A stretch of 64,000 nucleotides of DNA from Yponomeuta sedellus. Its lineage: Eukaryota > Arthropoda > Insecta > Lepidoptera > Yponomeutidae. This document shows positions 1-12,218 of the stretch, piece after piece. Position numbers and translations under genes: made by a program. The number at the start of each line of letters is the position of its first letter. Position 1 is the first letter of the stretch. The notes beneath the pieces are model-generated. The model did not search any database and was not told the DNA's origin. It was given only the letters and a program-made list of their open reading frames with translations. The stretch spans positions 11,414,704 through 11,478,703 of the forward strand of contig OW203729.1 of assembly GCA_934045075.1 (NCBI GenBank), given 5' to 3'.

Positions 1-141
1 GGTTCTGGGCTGTATGTTCTAAAAATGGTTATCACAGATATTAAGATTTATGATGATTACTTTCTGAAAAAAACGTATTGTAAAACAAGTTATGATTTAT
101 ATTCCATTGGTGACGCAAGACTGCACCCCAAAGCGCCTTAA
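1..141. repeat. Right half of an inverted-repeat MITE (family M1)
   Basis: This stretch matches the right half of the elements at 24173-24540 and 25471-25817: a GTATGTTCTAAAAAT segment, the CACAGATATTAAGAT segment, and the end CACCCCAAAGCGCCTTAA. The left half lies outside the window. It is an uninterrupted version of the site that carries a 38-bp insertion at 25665-25702. No coding capacity is seen. Family assignment comes only from comparing copies inside this window. Confidence 0.7.
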
Positions 142-650
142 TGCGTTGTAATAAAATAAAAATGGCATGAACGCGTTAATTTCATTCGACTGCCGCTTTT
201 AGTCTACACTCCCACATTTAAGCATCCCAGACGCCCGATTCAATAAAAACCTTTCAAGTGTGAGTCCGATTCGTACACGAACGGTGCCGTACTATTATCT
301 ATACAACATTTAAATATATTAACGGCCCTACTAATAAAGGTCAAGTCAAACTGGTTATTTGTACGCTAAATGCGATTAAACCAGTTTAAATAGATATACG
401 TCAAATAGTTAGAGTGTAAAACTTATTAATAGTAAGGCCGTAAGAGTCTACCTGTTGCCGAGCAAAAAATCACGTTTGTTGTATGAGAGCCCCTCCTAAA
501 TATTAATGTTATTCTGTTTTTAGTACTTGTTGTCAAAACGGCAACTGATATACATAATTTGCGAAAATGTCCACTATCTAGAAGTCACTGTTCACGAGTT
601 ACAGCCTGGAGACAAATAGACGGACAGTTCTTACCCTTTGGGTAAGACAC
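142..650. other. Stretch without recognisable genes
   Basis: AT-rich sequence with stops in all frames. I see no repeat copy, RNA gene or regulatory site that can be supported. Confidence 0.5.
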
Positions 651-1010
651 CCTAAGCCTTGTATGTCCTCACCGCTGGGTCACGGGTCTCTTTCTGCATC
701 GCAGGAAGGTAAGGCCATACTCCACCAGGGGGCCAAGTCCGGGTTGGTTTAGGATTGTAAGACAGTGGCGGGGCTTACTATCAGAAGTTATCAAGCCGCC
801 CATGAGGTCTCTAACATGGCTTAATGACTGCCATTACATGACAGCCGGCACCAACGGCTTAACGTGCCTAGCAAAACACGGAGGCGCTCGGAAAAATGCC
901 ACTAGCGGTAGTTACGGCACGGTCACCCATCCTGCACCTGACCACGCCTGTTGTTGCTTAACTCAAGTGATTGATTGCAATCACTCGGTTCGACTAGGCC
1001 ACGAGCGCAT
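651..1010 (-). mobile_element. 5S rRNA-derived SINE, full-length but diverged
   Basis: Read on the minus strand, the head begins GCGCTCGTGGCCTAG and carries a 5S-like internal promoter: TTAAGCAACAACAGGCG, then GGTCAGGTGC and GGATGGGTGACCG. A body of about 250 bp follows, and the tail resembles GGGGACATACAAGGGTT. The copy is colinear with those at 21370-21728 and 34422-34778 but carries many substitutions, so it is older. SINEs of this type are noncoding, are transcribed by RNA polymerase III and depend on a partner LINE. Translated frames inside it are meaningless. Confidence 0.85.
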
Positions 1011-1774
1011 CTTTTGGGTACGGAACCCTAAAAAAGCAAGTCACATGACCTAACCGTCAATCTGTCATTGTACTAATTTTCAGTCACAGAACCATTATAT
1101 TCTTCTGCAAAATCACACATGCGTCACTAAATACAGTGTGTGCAATATACCTTTTTTGGTCTATAGCAATACTCAATACTGTATGGCAGCCATAAGTTTG
1201 TATTAGATGTCAAAGATCGATCGATGCTATCGTCTAATATCCAAGCGATGAGTTTTGACGTTACGAATTCACGATCGTTCACACTATGTAGGTAAACTGT
1301 TTATGAAACACCGGCTATAATTGCAGCGTGCCCGCCCGCTCTGCATCCGGCGGCGCAAAATTAAACTATTAATTGGCAGATTCTTTCGTGACTCATGCAT
1401 GATGTTTTATTTCTCATATAAACAGTATCTTTATCTCAGTACCTACTTAATATCTTTGTAGTTATGTGTGATTTCGATAAAAGAATCCTAGATTCTGATT
1501 AAATCTCTGTGCGTAAGTGCATAAAGTTATAAATAATAATAAAATAGGATGTCTGTTACGATCTTTGTTTGATCATCACTGACTAACTTTTCAGTCATAG
1601 ACAGTTAAATTGAGTTTTGTACGCTAAAAATATGTTTTAATGGCTTGTTTCTTATTGATTGGCAAAGGATTGATTTATTTTTGTACTATCTATAAAAATC
1701 AATAAGACATCTTAATGTTGTCATGGATATAGTCTTGTCACAAGAGTGCATAATGCACACGCACTTTTAGGACA
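1011..1774. other. Stretch without recognisable genes
   Basis: AT-rich intergenic-type sequence. No ORF of note, RNA gene or repeat copy could be supported. Confidence 0.5.
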
Positions 1775-3126
1775 ATTAATATGGCAAAACAAAGTTTGCG
1801 GGGTCAGCCAGTAGTTGACTGTCGCTGGCAATTTGTATTATTCCGCGTTTTACAAACGGCGTCGTCCGTTTCAAAACTGCGAACGCTTATGCGTTCGCTG
1901 TTTTGAAATATGCCGAAGGCAAAATTTAAATAGCCTTGAGACCACTCAATTGGTAAATTTAGTCGATTGTTATCATAGGGTGACTATAATATAGTATAAT
2001 GACATTTGAAAAATCTGATTTATTTTACTAATCACGTATCTTTTCAAGTAGAAGTAACTTAATTCTTCTATTTGAAATTATTTTCAATATTTTTCTGGAT
2101 CACAAAACCACTACTTTACGCTATTTGTCTTGTTTTAATTGGCAGCGGCGCGCGTGGAAAAAAAGACCTAATACTTCAATTCGCCGCGTCATTTTGCAAA
2201 CGGCGGCGGCGAACGAACTGTTTTACAAATGATGTGGCAGATTTAGGGATGTAAAGCGGTAATATTACTTTCGTAAAATTTGGTAATTTACAATATTTTA
2301 CGTAACATATTATATTTTACCGTAAATTACGGTAAAATTGGGTAAAATACGAATTAATTCTTACTAAGAATACTATTGCAATCGCGCGGCTGCAATTTAT
2401 GAAAGTTTCGAGTCCGTGCAACAGATGGAGCCAGTCACTCACTGCGACCGATCAGCACAATTTTTTTTCTCTTCTTCATGGCTTGTGCGGTTTGCACATT
2501 AGCCAGTGTCAAGTAAGATTTCTTGCGAAACAAACTTTAATTATCATCAATAAATGGTAGGTAATAATGAGTGACGATAGATGTCGAATGTATGTGATAT
2601 TTAGTTCAATAAAGATGTGGGACTTGGGACTTTATTCCGAATTCACACGGACTTCTTGAGAGAATATAAAAAGTGATGTTGCACTGTTTTGTTCTATTTG
2701 CTGTATGGTGGTTAATAATCCATCATTATTACACATTAATATTTGCTAAAACACTTATTTCAGAAAAAAAACAAAACGGCAGACATGACACTTCACTTTC
2801 ACGCTCGTCCAATTACGTCCATGCGCTCGTCTCACCCCCCGCCATACTTTTCAGCATACATACGTAGCCGGTAATTTTACCGTAATATATACAAATTACC
2901 GTAAAATATCCGTATTTTACCAACTTTTTCGTTAAAATTACGTAATTTTGCAACCCTAGGCATATTATATAGTGACAACACTATTTATATCTTGACTTCG
3001 GCATATTTCAAAACAGCGAGCGTTTATAAACGGACGCAGCCGTTCGTAAAACGCGGGATAGTACAAATTGCCTGCGACATGACTATGACTAGCTGACCTC
3101 GTAAACTTTGTTTTGCCATATTAATT
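1775..3126. mobile_element. Fold-back element with long imperfect inverted termini
   Basis: The left end (1775 to about 1930) begins ATTAATATGGCAAAAC and the right end (about 2999-3126) ends with its complement GTTTTGCCATATTAAT. The arms stay complementary for roughly 130-150 bp, including AACGGCGTCGTCCG-type and GCGAACGC stem motifs. A related segment lies at 2140-2230. A 715-bp hAT-like MITE (2244-2958) is nested inside, so the original element was about 630 bp. Fragments of the same terminus occur at 27450-27490 and, more weakly, near 24010. No transposase ORF is visible, so it is non-autonomous. The superfamily is undetermined. Confidence 0.7.
2244..2958. mobile_element. Nested hAT-like MITE with 8-bp target duplication
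   Basis: The termini are TAGGGATG at the left and CAACCCTA at the right, and the first 50 bp or so of each end are imperfectly complementary (GGTAATTTAC and GTAAAATA-rich segments). The flanks are GGCAGATT (2236-2243) and GGCATATT (2959-2966), an 8-bp duplication with one mismatch. Eight-base duplications and C/TAGGG(A/T)TG ends are typical of the hAT superfamily. No transposase is encoded; short frames inside are not credible. It sits inside the older fold-back element at 1775-3126, so it inserted later. Confidence 0.7.
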
Positions 3127-3735
3127 AGCTAACGAATTATTGCCAGACCAAGCTAATATACAATTAAAAATTATAATAATAATCCTTGAAGCCGTTTCGA
3201 TAACACTTTGACATGAGATTTTTATATATTAGAGTAACTCTCCTACAAATTTTTGCGTGTGCAATAAAGTATTCTTAATAATAATAAATTTCTCTAAGTC
3301 ACCATATTTTACCATAAAGTAAAATACTGCAATACAAGGATTGTGAGTACTTTTTGTGTACAAAAATATGTTAACGGCCTTATTCATATAAGCACAATTC
3401 CTTAAAACTCTTCAAAAATGGTCACAAAATTAGTGTATTGTGGATATTCCACAAGGAAAAGACGCAACCGCCTCTTTTAGTGAAATCGTGTTTTCATAAA
3501 TTAGACCGTTTGTTTTAATTCAACTGAGGTGGGATTCGTTAGGTAAAAACGAAATTAAAACTGATCCCAAAACAGATATCCTCGCTGTCTCTCAAGGCAT
3601 GCCACTTCCTTCTTTTTTCAGCCATCCTCATCCAGTACCTAACTGCCAGCAATCTGCGGCGGATCGTTATTTCAGCGAGCTGGTGGGGGTATTGCATTTG
3701 CCAGTTCGTGGTCGCCATTCGAGAACCTTTGCCAG
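3127..3735. other. Stretch without recognisable genes
   Basis: AT-rich sequence. The only short frame, at 3599, runs into the adjacent SINE and has no support as a gene. Confidence 0.5.
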
Positions 3736-4112
3736 AAGCGCTCGTAGCCTAGCAGAACCGAGTAATTGGAATCAATTACTTGGGTTAAGCAACAACAGGG
3801 GCGGTCAGGTACTGGATGGGTGACCATCTCGTGACTACCGCTAGTGGCATTTTCGGAGCGCTTTCGTAAGGCACGTTAAGCCGTTGGTGCCGGCTGTCAA
3901 GTAATGGCAGTCGTTAAGCCATGTCAGAGACCTTATGGGCGGCTTGATAACTTCTGACAGTAGGGCCCGCCACTCTCTTACAATCCTCCACCAACACGGA
4001 CTTGGCCCCCGTGGTGGAGTATGGCCTAACCTTCCTGCGATACAGGACTCTTCCTGTATCCTTCCCGAGACCCGTGCCCAAACAGTGGGAACATATAAAG
4101 GGTTGACATCGG
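3736..4112 (+). mobile_element. 5S rRNA-derived SINE, near full-length
   Basis: The head AGCGCTCGTAGCCTAG is followed by GTTAAGCAACAACAGG, GGCGGTCAGGTAC and GGATGGGTGACC, matching the 5S rRNA internal control region in order and spacing. The body includes CACGTTAAGCCGTTGGTG and the tail ends AAGGGTTGACATC. An extra segment near 4045-4065 (CAGGACTCTTCCTGTATCC) makes a small local inverted duplication not seen in the other copies. It is noncoding and of moderate age. Confidence 0.85.
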
Positions 4113-5744
4113 ATTGGAGATCCTTTGCACCCCATCAACCAGAATATTCTTCATCACCATCACCGAATATTCGAATGTGCATCTAATTTCAAGTATTATA
4201 CAAATCTCATAACATAACCATTGTTTAGATACTTAACCATTCTAAGCACGAAAAATAAATCTTAGTTTAACATAGAAATGAGTTTTCCATGCTAATGTAA
4301 AAAGCTAATTACTAAGGGCGAACAATTTGCAGGGCAGCGGGGCCACATGAACCCAATCTGCCACTGGTGAACTAATCTTTGGGTGAAAAGCTTGCTTGTG
4401 TGGTCTAGGCCTTTTACTTTAATTGTCGCTACAAGAATGTACGCTGCAAGCGTGCACTGTACTGCTGCTAATTGAATTGTACCTCAGTATTTTATTATTA
4501 CATTTGTAGTGTTGTAGACCTTTGATAAATAATAAAACTGGAACGTCTTTAGACTTGTGCTTTATTTATACTACGTTTTATTGTTTTATTTATAATATAA
4601 ACAGAAAACTAGATAAAAACAGAATAAGCAGGTAAACATAGTCAGGTTTAGTCAAGATGAAAAGAAGTAATGATGAAAATGAGGGAAATCTCGAAAATGT
4701 GTGACATAATTTTAAATTTTAAAAGTGATAGATAGATTTAAAGAAATATAAAAAAATAGTGTAAAGAAGCTTGCACCGTTACACAGTGACTGGAAGAGGA
4801 GAGCCGAAGCTCGGGCTGAGTGGCGTGTACCTTAGAAGAGGTCCTATGTCTAGTGGATTGACAACGGCTGAATATGATGATGATTTTATTTACTAAGCTC
4901 TTACAGCATTCACAGTGAGATTTTCGGTTTATGGGTCTTATATGCATCCCTTTGACGGGTGCCTTCCCTACAACATTTGCCTTTCTATTCATCTTCATGA
5001 GAACTTATCAAAACTATAATAAAACTTTGTAACTTTTGAAGTGCAGATAAAAGTTTCTCCCAGTGAGAGTGTAATACTTAACTACTGAGTTTCTGAACTT
5101 CATGCTGTAACATTATTGGACACAATAAAAAAAGCATTTTTGTTATTTGTATGGGCTAAATCATCACGAGTGGCCCACGCAAAAATATTTTAAGAGCTGA
5201 GGCATTGAACAGCGCAGGCTCTTAGGTGATTAATTCCTCATTTCCTCATGATGATTTCCAGTGACTTTTTTTTCCTTAGCCGCTTTTGTGTTTCACAACT
5301 TACTGATCAATATTAACATAATGCTTGTAACGCTTTAAATATCCGTTATTTTTCTTATCCAGCAAAGCGTCAGACCACATTTCTCATTAATACACTTATA
5401 TACTTGGTATAGAGATTGTGTTGTGTTGAAGTTATTATTATTTTACAATGATTAAAGATTATAATTAGTCTTGAGCCTTTAAAAATAATCATCTTTAATG
5501 TTTTTCTTTATTTACTTCTGCAAGCATAAGAATACTTTTTAAGTATATTAAGTCTGTTAAGTGTTTATGTATTTATATAATAATATATATTTTTTATTTT
5601 GTGTATTTATGTAAATTATTTGTATTTTGTGTATTTATGTAAATTATCTATTTATAACTATATGTACACTGTTGTTTAGGCATGTATTCTTTTATACCTT
5701 TGTAATAATCTTGTATATTTGTACATCTACTTCCTTCTTCAATA
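4113..5744. other. Long stretch without recognisable genes
   Basis: AT-rich sequence, very T-rich from 5450 to 5700. A short tandem duplication of about 27 bp with core TTTTGTGTATTTATGTAAAT is seen at about 5596-5650. No gene, RNA or transposon could be supported. Confidence 0.5.
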
Positions 5745-5871
5745 TATTAGTCCAGTCCATCCAAAGGTTGTCTGGAAGAGATCAATTTTGAAGTGATAAG
5801 GCCGCCGTCTGTACTCTTAGGTTAAGAAATATCTGTGCAATTTCCATTTTTATGTACAATAAAGTGTTCTC

Positions 5872-5888
<17 letters not shown>
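5745..5888 (+). repeat. LINE 3' tail ending in (ATCT)n
   Basis: The segment GGTTGTCTGGAAGAGATC ... GTGATAAGGCCGCC ... GTACAATAAAGTGTT also occurs at 30243-30355, and diverged minus-strand versions lie at 23365-23470 and 34318-34420. A conserved short stem (GAAGTGATAAGGC type), a polyadenylation-like AATAAA and a terminal ATCT microsatellite fit the 3' end of a 5'-truncated LINE insertion. Nothing of its coding part remains. The expanded microsatellite that follows starts at this tail. Confidence 0.65.
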
Positions 5889-6219
<331 letters not shown>

Positions 6220-6439
6220 TTACTCGTACATTAGTCTGTTGCAGGTTTCTCATTGTTTGTACCAACAGTAACTGCGCGAACGAGACAGAATGTTAGACGT
6301 AACAGCAGCCTTAATCGAAGCTTACGAATCCCGGAGAATGTTGGAGGACCCACAACTTCTTAAAGTTTCGAGAACGGAATCGAGTGACTACTAAAGTTAA
6401 TTGCAAAGCTATTTATTACCTAACAACACCATTGCAGAT

Positions 6440-6670
6440 CGGTGGTGGCACAGCGGTAAAACAGGGGCCTCGCAATCGGAAGGCGTGGATTCGAATACAT
6501 GTACCAATGGCTTTGTTTTCTAATTTATGCATATTTGTACAGTTGTAGGATCAGTTGTTAATTGTGAAGGAAAACATCGTGAGAAATCCCTTGTATCTGA
6601 GGTATTTACATACCTCAGTGCTTTATTTGCTGGAAATGCAGAAGACCTATCCCCAATCCAGCACTTCCCT
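6440..6670 (+). mobile_element. tRNA-derived SINE (family T)
   Basis: The head has a tRNA-like A box (TGGCACAGCGGTAAAAC) and B box (GTGGATTCGAATAC) at tRNA spacing. It is followed by CCAATGGCTTTGTTTTCTAA and the core GAAGGAAAACATCGTGAGA, which recur at 53268-53520, 54470-54662 and 46315-46575. The order is that of a tRNA-derived SINE. The internal B box deviates from the GGTTCGANNCC consensus, so transcription competence is doubtful. Confidence 0.75.
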
Positions 6671-6980
6671 TATTTTATTAGCATGTATTTAAGTATCGTT
6701 ATCATCACGTATACATATTGTAGGATTTATATATCTGCTAGCTAAGCCTGTTTCTTATGATAGATAGATAGAAAAACAACTTATTTGTATTCACGAGTAT
6801 TTATACTATATTTATAATGTGCAATTATTATTGTATTGTGCATGATATGTATGGTATTGTTATTATTGTGTATTGATCCGGGTAGCGGAGAACAAAAAAA
6901 ACGGTTCCAACTGAAAATCAGTTTTGCTGGTGATGTGTTATTCACAGCACACACCAGCAATGCATGCTGAATTGGTGACC

Positions 6981-7503
6981 TTTTTAGGGTTCCGTACCTC
7001 AAAAGGAAAAAACGGAACCCTTATAGGATCACTTTGTTGTCCGTCTGTCCGTCCGTCCGTCTGTCAAGACACTTTTTCTCAGGAACGCGTGGAGGTATGA
7101 AGCTGAAATTTATATCAATTACTTAGGTCTACTGTCCCTTGAAGCTGTGAAAAAATCAAACTTCTAAGCCAACGCAATCAAAAGATACAGCCGTTCATGC
7201 CGCAAATTTTCGACACTTGCAAGGGAATCAAAACCTACAGGGTGCTTCCCGTGAACTCAGAATCTTGAAATTTGGTACGAAGCAACGTCTTATAGCATAG
7301 ATAAAGGAAAAATTACGAAAACCATAAATTTTTAGTTACATCACATAATATATATTTTTTTAATAATTTTAAACTTACTACCCATTTCCTCATAAACGCG
7401 TAGAGGTATTAAATTGAAATTCATACCAAATACTCAGGTCTATAATACAGGTTTGTACGGAACCCTCGGTGCGCGAGTCTGACTCGCACTTGGCCGGTTT
7501 TTT
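6981..7503 (-). repeat. 520-bp interspersed repeat (ACCGGCCAAGTGCGAGTC family)
   Basis: Colinear with and almost identical to the plus-strand copy at 20526-21054, differing at only a few positions by eye. In the sense direction it begins ACCGGCCAAGTGCGAGTC, contains the palindromic GCGAGTCAGACTCGC, a GGACGGACGGAC tract and CAAAGTGATCCTATAAGGG, and ends GGTACGGAACCCTAAAAA. I recall this repeat as widespread in Lepidoptera, but its class is uncertain. It has no pol III promoter and no ORF. The near identity implies recent spread. Confidence 0.8.
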
Positions 7504-7519
7504 CTTGCCATGAAGGCAA

Positions 7520-7660
7520 AATAATTTGTAAGAAGATGTTACTGTCTTTTTGTTTTCTTTTACTTTCTATTATTGATGTTCATCTTTCCCATAATTGTGT
7601 CATTTTTTATGGGTGTGAATAAATGTTTTCCTTCTTTCTTTTTCTTTCTTTCTTCCTACG
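7520..7660 (+). repeat. Probable retroelement 3' tail ending in (CTTT)n
   Basis: The end GTGTGAATAAATGTTTTCC followed by CTTT repeats resembles the tail at 28640-28745 (GTAGAATAAATGTCTTC plus CTTT repeats). Both put AATAAA just before the microsatellite, as expected for a retroposed 3' end. No coding part remains. Confidence 0.45.
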
Positions 7661-8320
7661 TAACGGCCCAACTATGAAGGCAACTATGACCACTATTGCG
7701 TACTAAATCGTATATACGGCGTTTACGTAGGTAACTAACCCTTTATACATGCAAGTCACACTGTATTGCCTTTTATAGTTAACGGGGTCTTAAATTAATT
7801 GTATTTTATAACATATTTGCTCGTAAAGTGGTTGTAATTACACCAATTTCAATATCGTAATGTATCTCATTACGTACTTGTGCGATAATGTAATGTAAAA
7901 GGCACGTGTTTTTTTTTAATAAAGTTTTAAGATACTCCGTCTTAAAATGAACGATACTTTTAAAAATCTTAGCAAAGAGGTTTTATGTCAAGAAAGTGGT
8001 CAATATTTTATGAATTAAATTAACTTTGGGAAATAAAATATAACAAATAAACATTTAATTCTTTAATTTAATTAATTTTGACAATAAATAATAACCATTT
8101 ATCTGTAACAAAAACACAAAAATATTAATTTACTTTATAGTAATACTGGCTGTTTTTGTACCTTTGCCTAAAAAATAAGTTGATGCGCGCATCGCTTATT
8201 TGTGGACAACTAAATATAAATCCGCGCGCTTTTTCTTTTCGATGTATTGTTTTTATTTGAAAATGTCGTCAAATAGTGATGATAACTAAGTCAGAGTTTT
8301 ATTAATTTCCTCGTAAATAT
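7661..8320. other. Stretch without recognisable genes
   Basis: Very AT-rich. No ORF, RNA or transposon copy could be supported. Confidence 0.5.
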
Positions 8321-8452
8321 GTTATGATACATCGTGTGACATACGTGCGCTTTGAAAATTAGAGCCTCTGCTTCCTTATAGCCCTCGCCGATGGCTCGGG
8401 CTAGTAATATCGCCTCGGCTGTAATTTTCAACTTACCGCACTTATATCATAA
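8321..8452. repeat. Fold-back repeat, about 130 bp
   Basis: The left arm (8321-8366: TTATGATAC ... GTGCGCTTTGAAAATTAGAG) is imperfectly complementary to the right arm (8412-8452: CTGTAATTTTCAACTTACCG ... TATCATAA). A GC-rich centre of CCTCG and CTCGGG motifs separates them. It is a noncoding MITE-like structure; no target duplication could be decided. Confidence 0.55.
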
Positions 8453-9289
8453 TGTACTATTTTTTAACTACGTAACCACTAAAAATTATATACTTAATTC
8501 CGGATTCAGTTATTCAATTACTTGATTGTTGGCATAAGAGTCCGACCAGGTTTAACTTTGGTTCGCAGAGCTTAAGTAAGTTCTTTAATTTTTCTTTTGA
8601 AAAAGTAGTCGTTAAAGCTCTCCATTTGTTTGTACAATATTGTATAGTGCAATAATGAATGTTTCAACAGAGAATACGCACAAAAAATCTCTTAATATAA
8701 TCGGAAAGGCCATATTAAAAGGTAAGTAAAGGTGGTATAATTTTTTCTCTACTATTATGAAATGAAATGGTTTTATTCAAAGTAGCGCAGATACTGCGGC
8801 TTAATGAACGTTACAAGTCAAATTAAGTGTCCATTTCAAAATCTGGATCATTTTGGAGAAAAAATTGACAAAAAAAAACTCCAAACTTGGTCTTTTCAAA
8901 TTCCTTAATTAACAGAATTTACACAGATTCTACAAAACTCGTAAATTTTACATGCTTGAATTCCAGACATCATTGTCATCTAAATAATCCTTAATATTAT
9001 AGTAGCTCTTTTGGCACAAAGTGTACTTTACACATTTTTTGAACCGCGCTTCAGTCAAACTTAATATATCTTCAGGGATTTTATTGTAGAAGCGTATACA
9101 TTAACACTTCATAATATAATTTGTCGGAAAGTCAATACAGTCACGTGGTACAAAAACGTTCCATACAAGTCGAGGTCAAACTACGACGTCACAACTTGTA
9201 CGTAACACCGTAAAGCGTATCAATATTTAAGTCATCTCGTAAAATAATGTTCTACGAGATGAACCCTTTAAAAAAACGTATTGACTTAA
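8453..9289. other. Stretch without genes; nested small hairpin at 9223-9292
   Basis: AT-rich. At 9223-9292 two inverted pairs are nested: ATTTAAGTCA with TGACTTAAAT outside, and CATCTCGTA with TACGAGATG inside. The region 8755-8840 (GAAATGGTTTTATTCAA) may be a worn minus-strand LINE tail, but only weakly. Confidence 0.45.
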
Positions 9290-11329
9290 ATGAGAAAACT
9301 GAATCTGATAGGTTTTTTTAATATTTTAGTAACTTTATTTTTCGCAGTTTTTGGGATACCTACCGAAGTAGAACAATTTTCGCGTGCTGATCGGACAATA
9401 GAACCTTTTGTTAAATTTCAAAGCCTTGAGTTGGCTCAACTCAATAGTTTTTTTAAGCAATGTCACTCCATTGTAAGTAAGACGGTAGTTCCCCTTTCAA
9501 TTCGGTTAAAATCCTTAGTACTTAATAGATCTAGCTACTTTTAGAACCCAAAGCCTACAACGCAAATAAATCACAAATCGTATCATAACCAGTCAAAGAG
9601 ATTCTTATTAAACCATCATGAGTTTCTAAAGAATTTGAAACTGGAAAATTGTAAAAAAATACGTTTAATTTAATCTTTTGTTGTAGCACCTTTTACATTT
9701 TTTAATTTTTATTTACAACCTTTAATACGATAGATCGAATATTATCTATCGCTTTTAATAAAATGTTGGCGTGATATTTTGTTTTGCTCATCTCATCCCC
9801 GCCCCTATCATTCTGACAACCGAACTCTATGATCTATAAATAACTTATGAACATGAATGAACAGTTTTTTTTAATGAATGAACAGTTATGTTCATAAATC
9901 TTTTTGTAATCCAAGTTGTTGATAGTTAATGTCTCTCTCTTCATAATACCATTATGGGATTTTAGTTGAGATTAGTTGAACGATTTGACATTTATAGCAA
10001 CATTTACAAAAGGCTAGAGCCGCCGGCCGCAAAATTGAAACATTGTTTTTTCTTTAGTGCCGACACGTTTTATCTTTTCAATATCTTATCTTATGCCACC
10101 AACGCTTTAAAAAAAATATTTATTTATTAATAGTGGTCAAACTTTATTACTAACTTAACAGCTTAACTTTACTAACAACAACTTAACTTTGACTAATTGT
10201 TCTGAAAATTACTTGGCCATCTAGATTAACATGAAGGTATGAAACCTTTATGTGATGATATCACTATTAAAAAAATAAAGGTAAGCGCCATCTTTGCTTG
10301 TCGTTTTTTTGGTGGGAAGGATATAGTTTTTAATTTTGTCCTAGACTTTTACCCGAGTAATAATTATATTATCTTATGCAAATTATTCACTGTATAAATG
10401 CTAACTAATTCAAAATGTGACCAGTATGAACATAATGACTGGGTATGTCGTTTACTATTTTATTTAAAATAGGAATCTGCTATTTCCATAGTCAAACATA
10501 GCAAAATACGGGTGCCCCTTATGTTTAAATCTATCGTATTTAGACCAGGACGAGTCGATTTTGTTCCTGATCCGCGCTAAAGTGCATATTCTAACGTTCA
10601 CAATCTATCATATGGTGCGAATGTAAGTAGCGTAGGTATAAACTAACTGGCTCACCGCGCTAGATTCTAGGCAAGACGACCCACCCGCAAATGGAGTCCC
10701 TTGTCAGCCGTCCATCGCTCTTCATATGTATATCCGATGACGAACAACGCTTCGATGTTTTAGAGCCAAAAATACTGAAACACAAACCCGGTTGACCCAT
10801 TTAGGAAAGTTTTAGTTTGGACGTTCGCGCAAGTATATATACCTACTATATAAGTACAATGCCGAGAACCTATTATGAATTCTGTAGCGATAATTCCTCG
10901 TGACCTCCTATACCGGATTAGCTTAAAATATTCAAAGCAACGCTCTAGTTACAGAACACAGGTACCGTCGGCGGCACATCGGCCTTTACATGCGTGACCT
11001 ACGAATACGAACGAATACGTTGCGTTACGACTGTGCAACTAAAACGTTAAGGTCAAGCTGTTGTAGACAAAACATTGAAAATTTGGGTTTCCTGTCCGTG
11101 TCAACAAAGCCGTATTGTTTAGCCTCATATTGTTTTTTTTATGTGCCTAATATAAACACGCTGAAATTTGGGTTGTGAAATTATAGTTTAGACTTACATA
11201 TTATGACTAGTTTGAGAATCGAGTCTCACAATGTTTTTCCCACCTTTTCCCGAAATTCAAAGACATATTTTCGAGGTTTTTCCTGTATTTCTAAAGTAAG
11301 ACGAAATTACTTGCTAAATTTCAAAGTTC
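9290..11329. other. Long stretch, no confirmed genes
   Basis: The 84-codon frame at 9290-9541 begins with a signal-peptide-like hydrophobic segment and contains a GTAAGTAAG splice-donor-like site at 9472 (see findings), but nothing confirms it as a gene. The rest to 11329 is AT-rich, with no repeat copy or RNA gene that I can support. Confidence 0.4.
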
Positions 11330-11590
11330 TAGGTTAACTGGAAATACCCTACGAATTTTAACGCCCTGGAGTGTCGAAATACACGTTCTGTGCGGCGTAA
11401 ACGGCCGTAACTATTTTATGCGTTAACTTAGAAGTTTGTGTTTTCACAACTTTAGGGGACTGTAGACCTAAGTAGGTTTCGTTTCGCATTTCCGAGATAA
11501 AGGGTATTGGCAGATAGAAGGACGGAAGGACAAACGGGGAACAAAGTGATCCTATAAGGGTTCCGGTACCATTCCTTTTGAGAACTACTC
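11330..11590 (+). repeat. Old, decayed copy of the 520-bp repeat family
   Basis: The order of motifs follows the copy at 20526-21054: a CGGCGTAAACGGCCGTAACT segment, TTAGAAGTTTG, ACTGTAGACCTAAGTA, a GGACGGAAGGAC tract, then CAAAGTGATCCTATAAGGG. Substitutions are many and the 5' part is missing or unrecognisable, in contrast to the two near-identical copies. Confidence 0.65.
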
Positions 11591-12218
11591 TCGCTCACAC
11601 AATATATAGGGCAATATTACAGGCAAAGTGTATCATAGTACAGCGAGAGGTAAATACGGACAGGAACGGACCTTTATCCTTCTATATATTGTACGAGCGA
11701 GAGGTCCAGCCCCTTTACTTTAATTGAGCAGTGTTACGTGTACGACAATTCATAGTTATTAATTTGTATACTTTCCGAATAAATCTATGTATTTAACGTC
11801 TTTTTCAGACACCAGTAAGTAATTTTTCCGTTCGTTATATCCTGCCTACCCAGTATGCAGAAAATGGATAACTTTGCGAATGAAAGGTCCAAGTTACTTT
11901 TCTTACTTAAAATAACGTTACTTTTCCTGTATCCCAAACTAACTACAAACCCTTTCTTCTAGCTCTTTGGAGATTAGGCGTTGTTTGAATAAGAATTGAA
12001 CTATCAGCGGAGAGCTGGCTTAGCCATAGTCAACAAATCCATCAATGTCTGCCTCCCTACTCGTTTATTCGAAATAAGATCTACTCACTTTACTCTCCGT
12101 GTAAAACTAAATGTATTAAAACTAAAATACATTTAGTTTTAAAATAAATTTAAATGACAATTTTACCTTTTTTTAAATAGCCTATTCTTTTTTTATGTCA
12201 TTTTGCACTGCAAGGCCC
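11591..12218. other. Stretch without genes; hairpin at 12103-12140
   Basis: Nothing coding is supported. A perfect 15-bp inverted pair (AAAACTAAATGTATT, 12103-12117, with its complement 12126-12140) forms a short AT-rich hairpin. Confidence 0.5.

Noticed and set aside
802..1053. 83-codon frame and similar ones at 3914, 21187, 32668 and 45597
   Set aside because: They lie across 5S-type SINE copies; each copy gives a different broken frame, so none is a gene.
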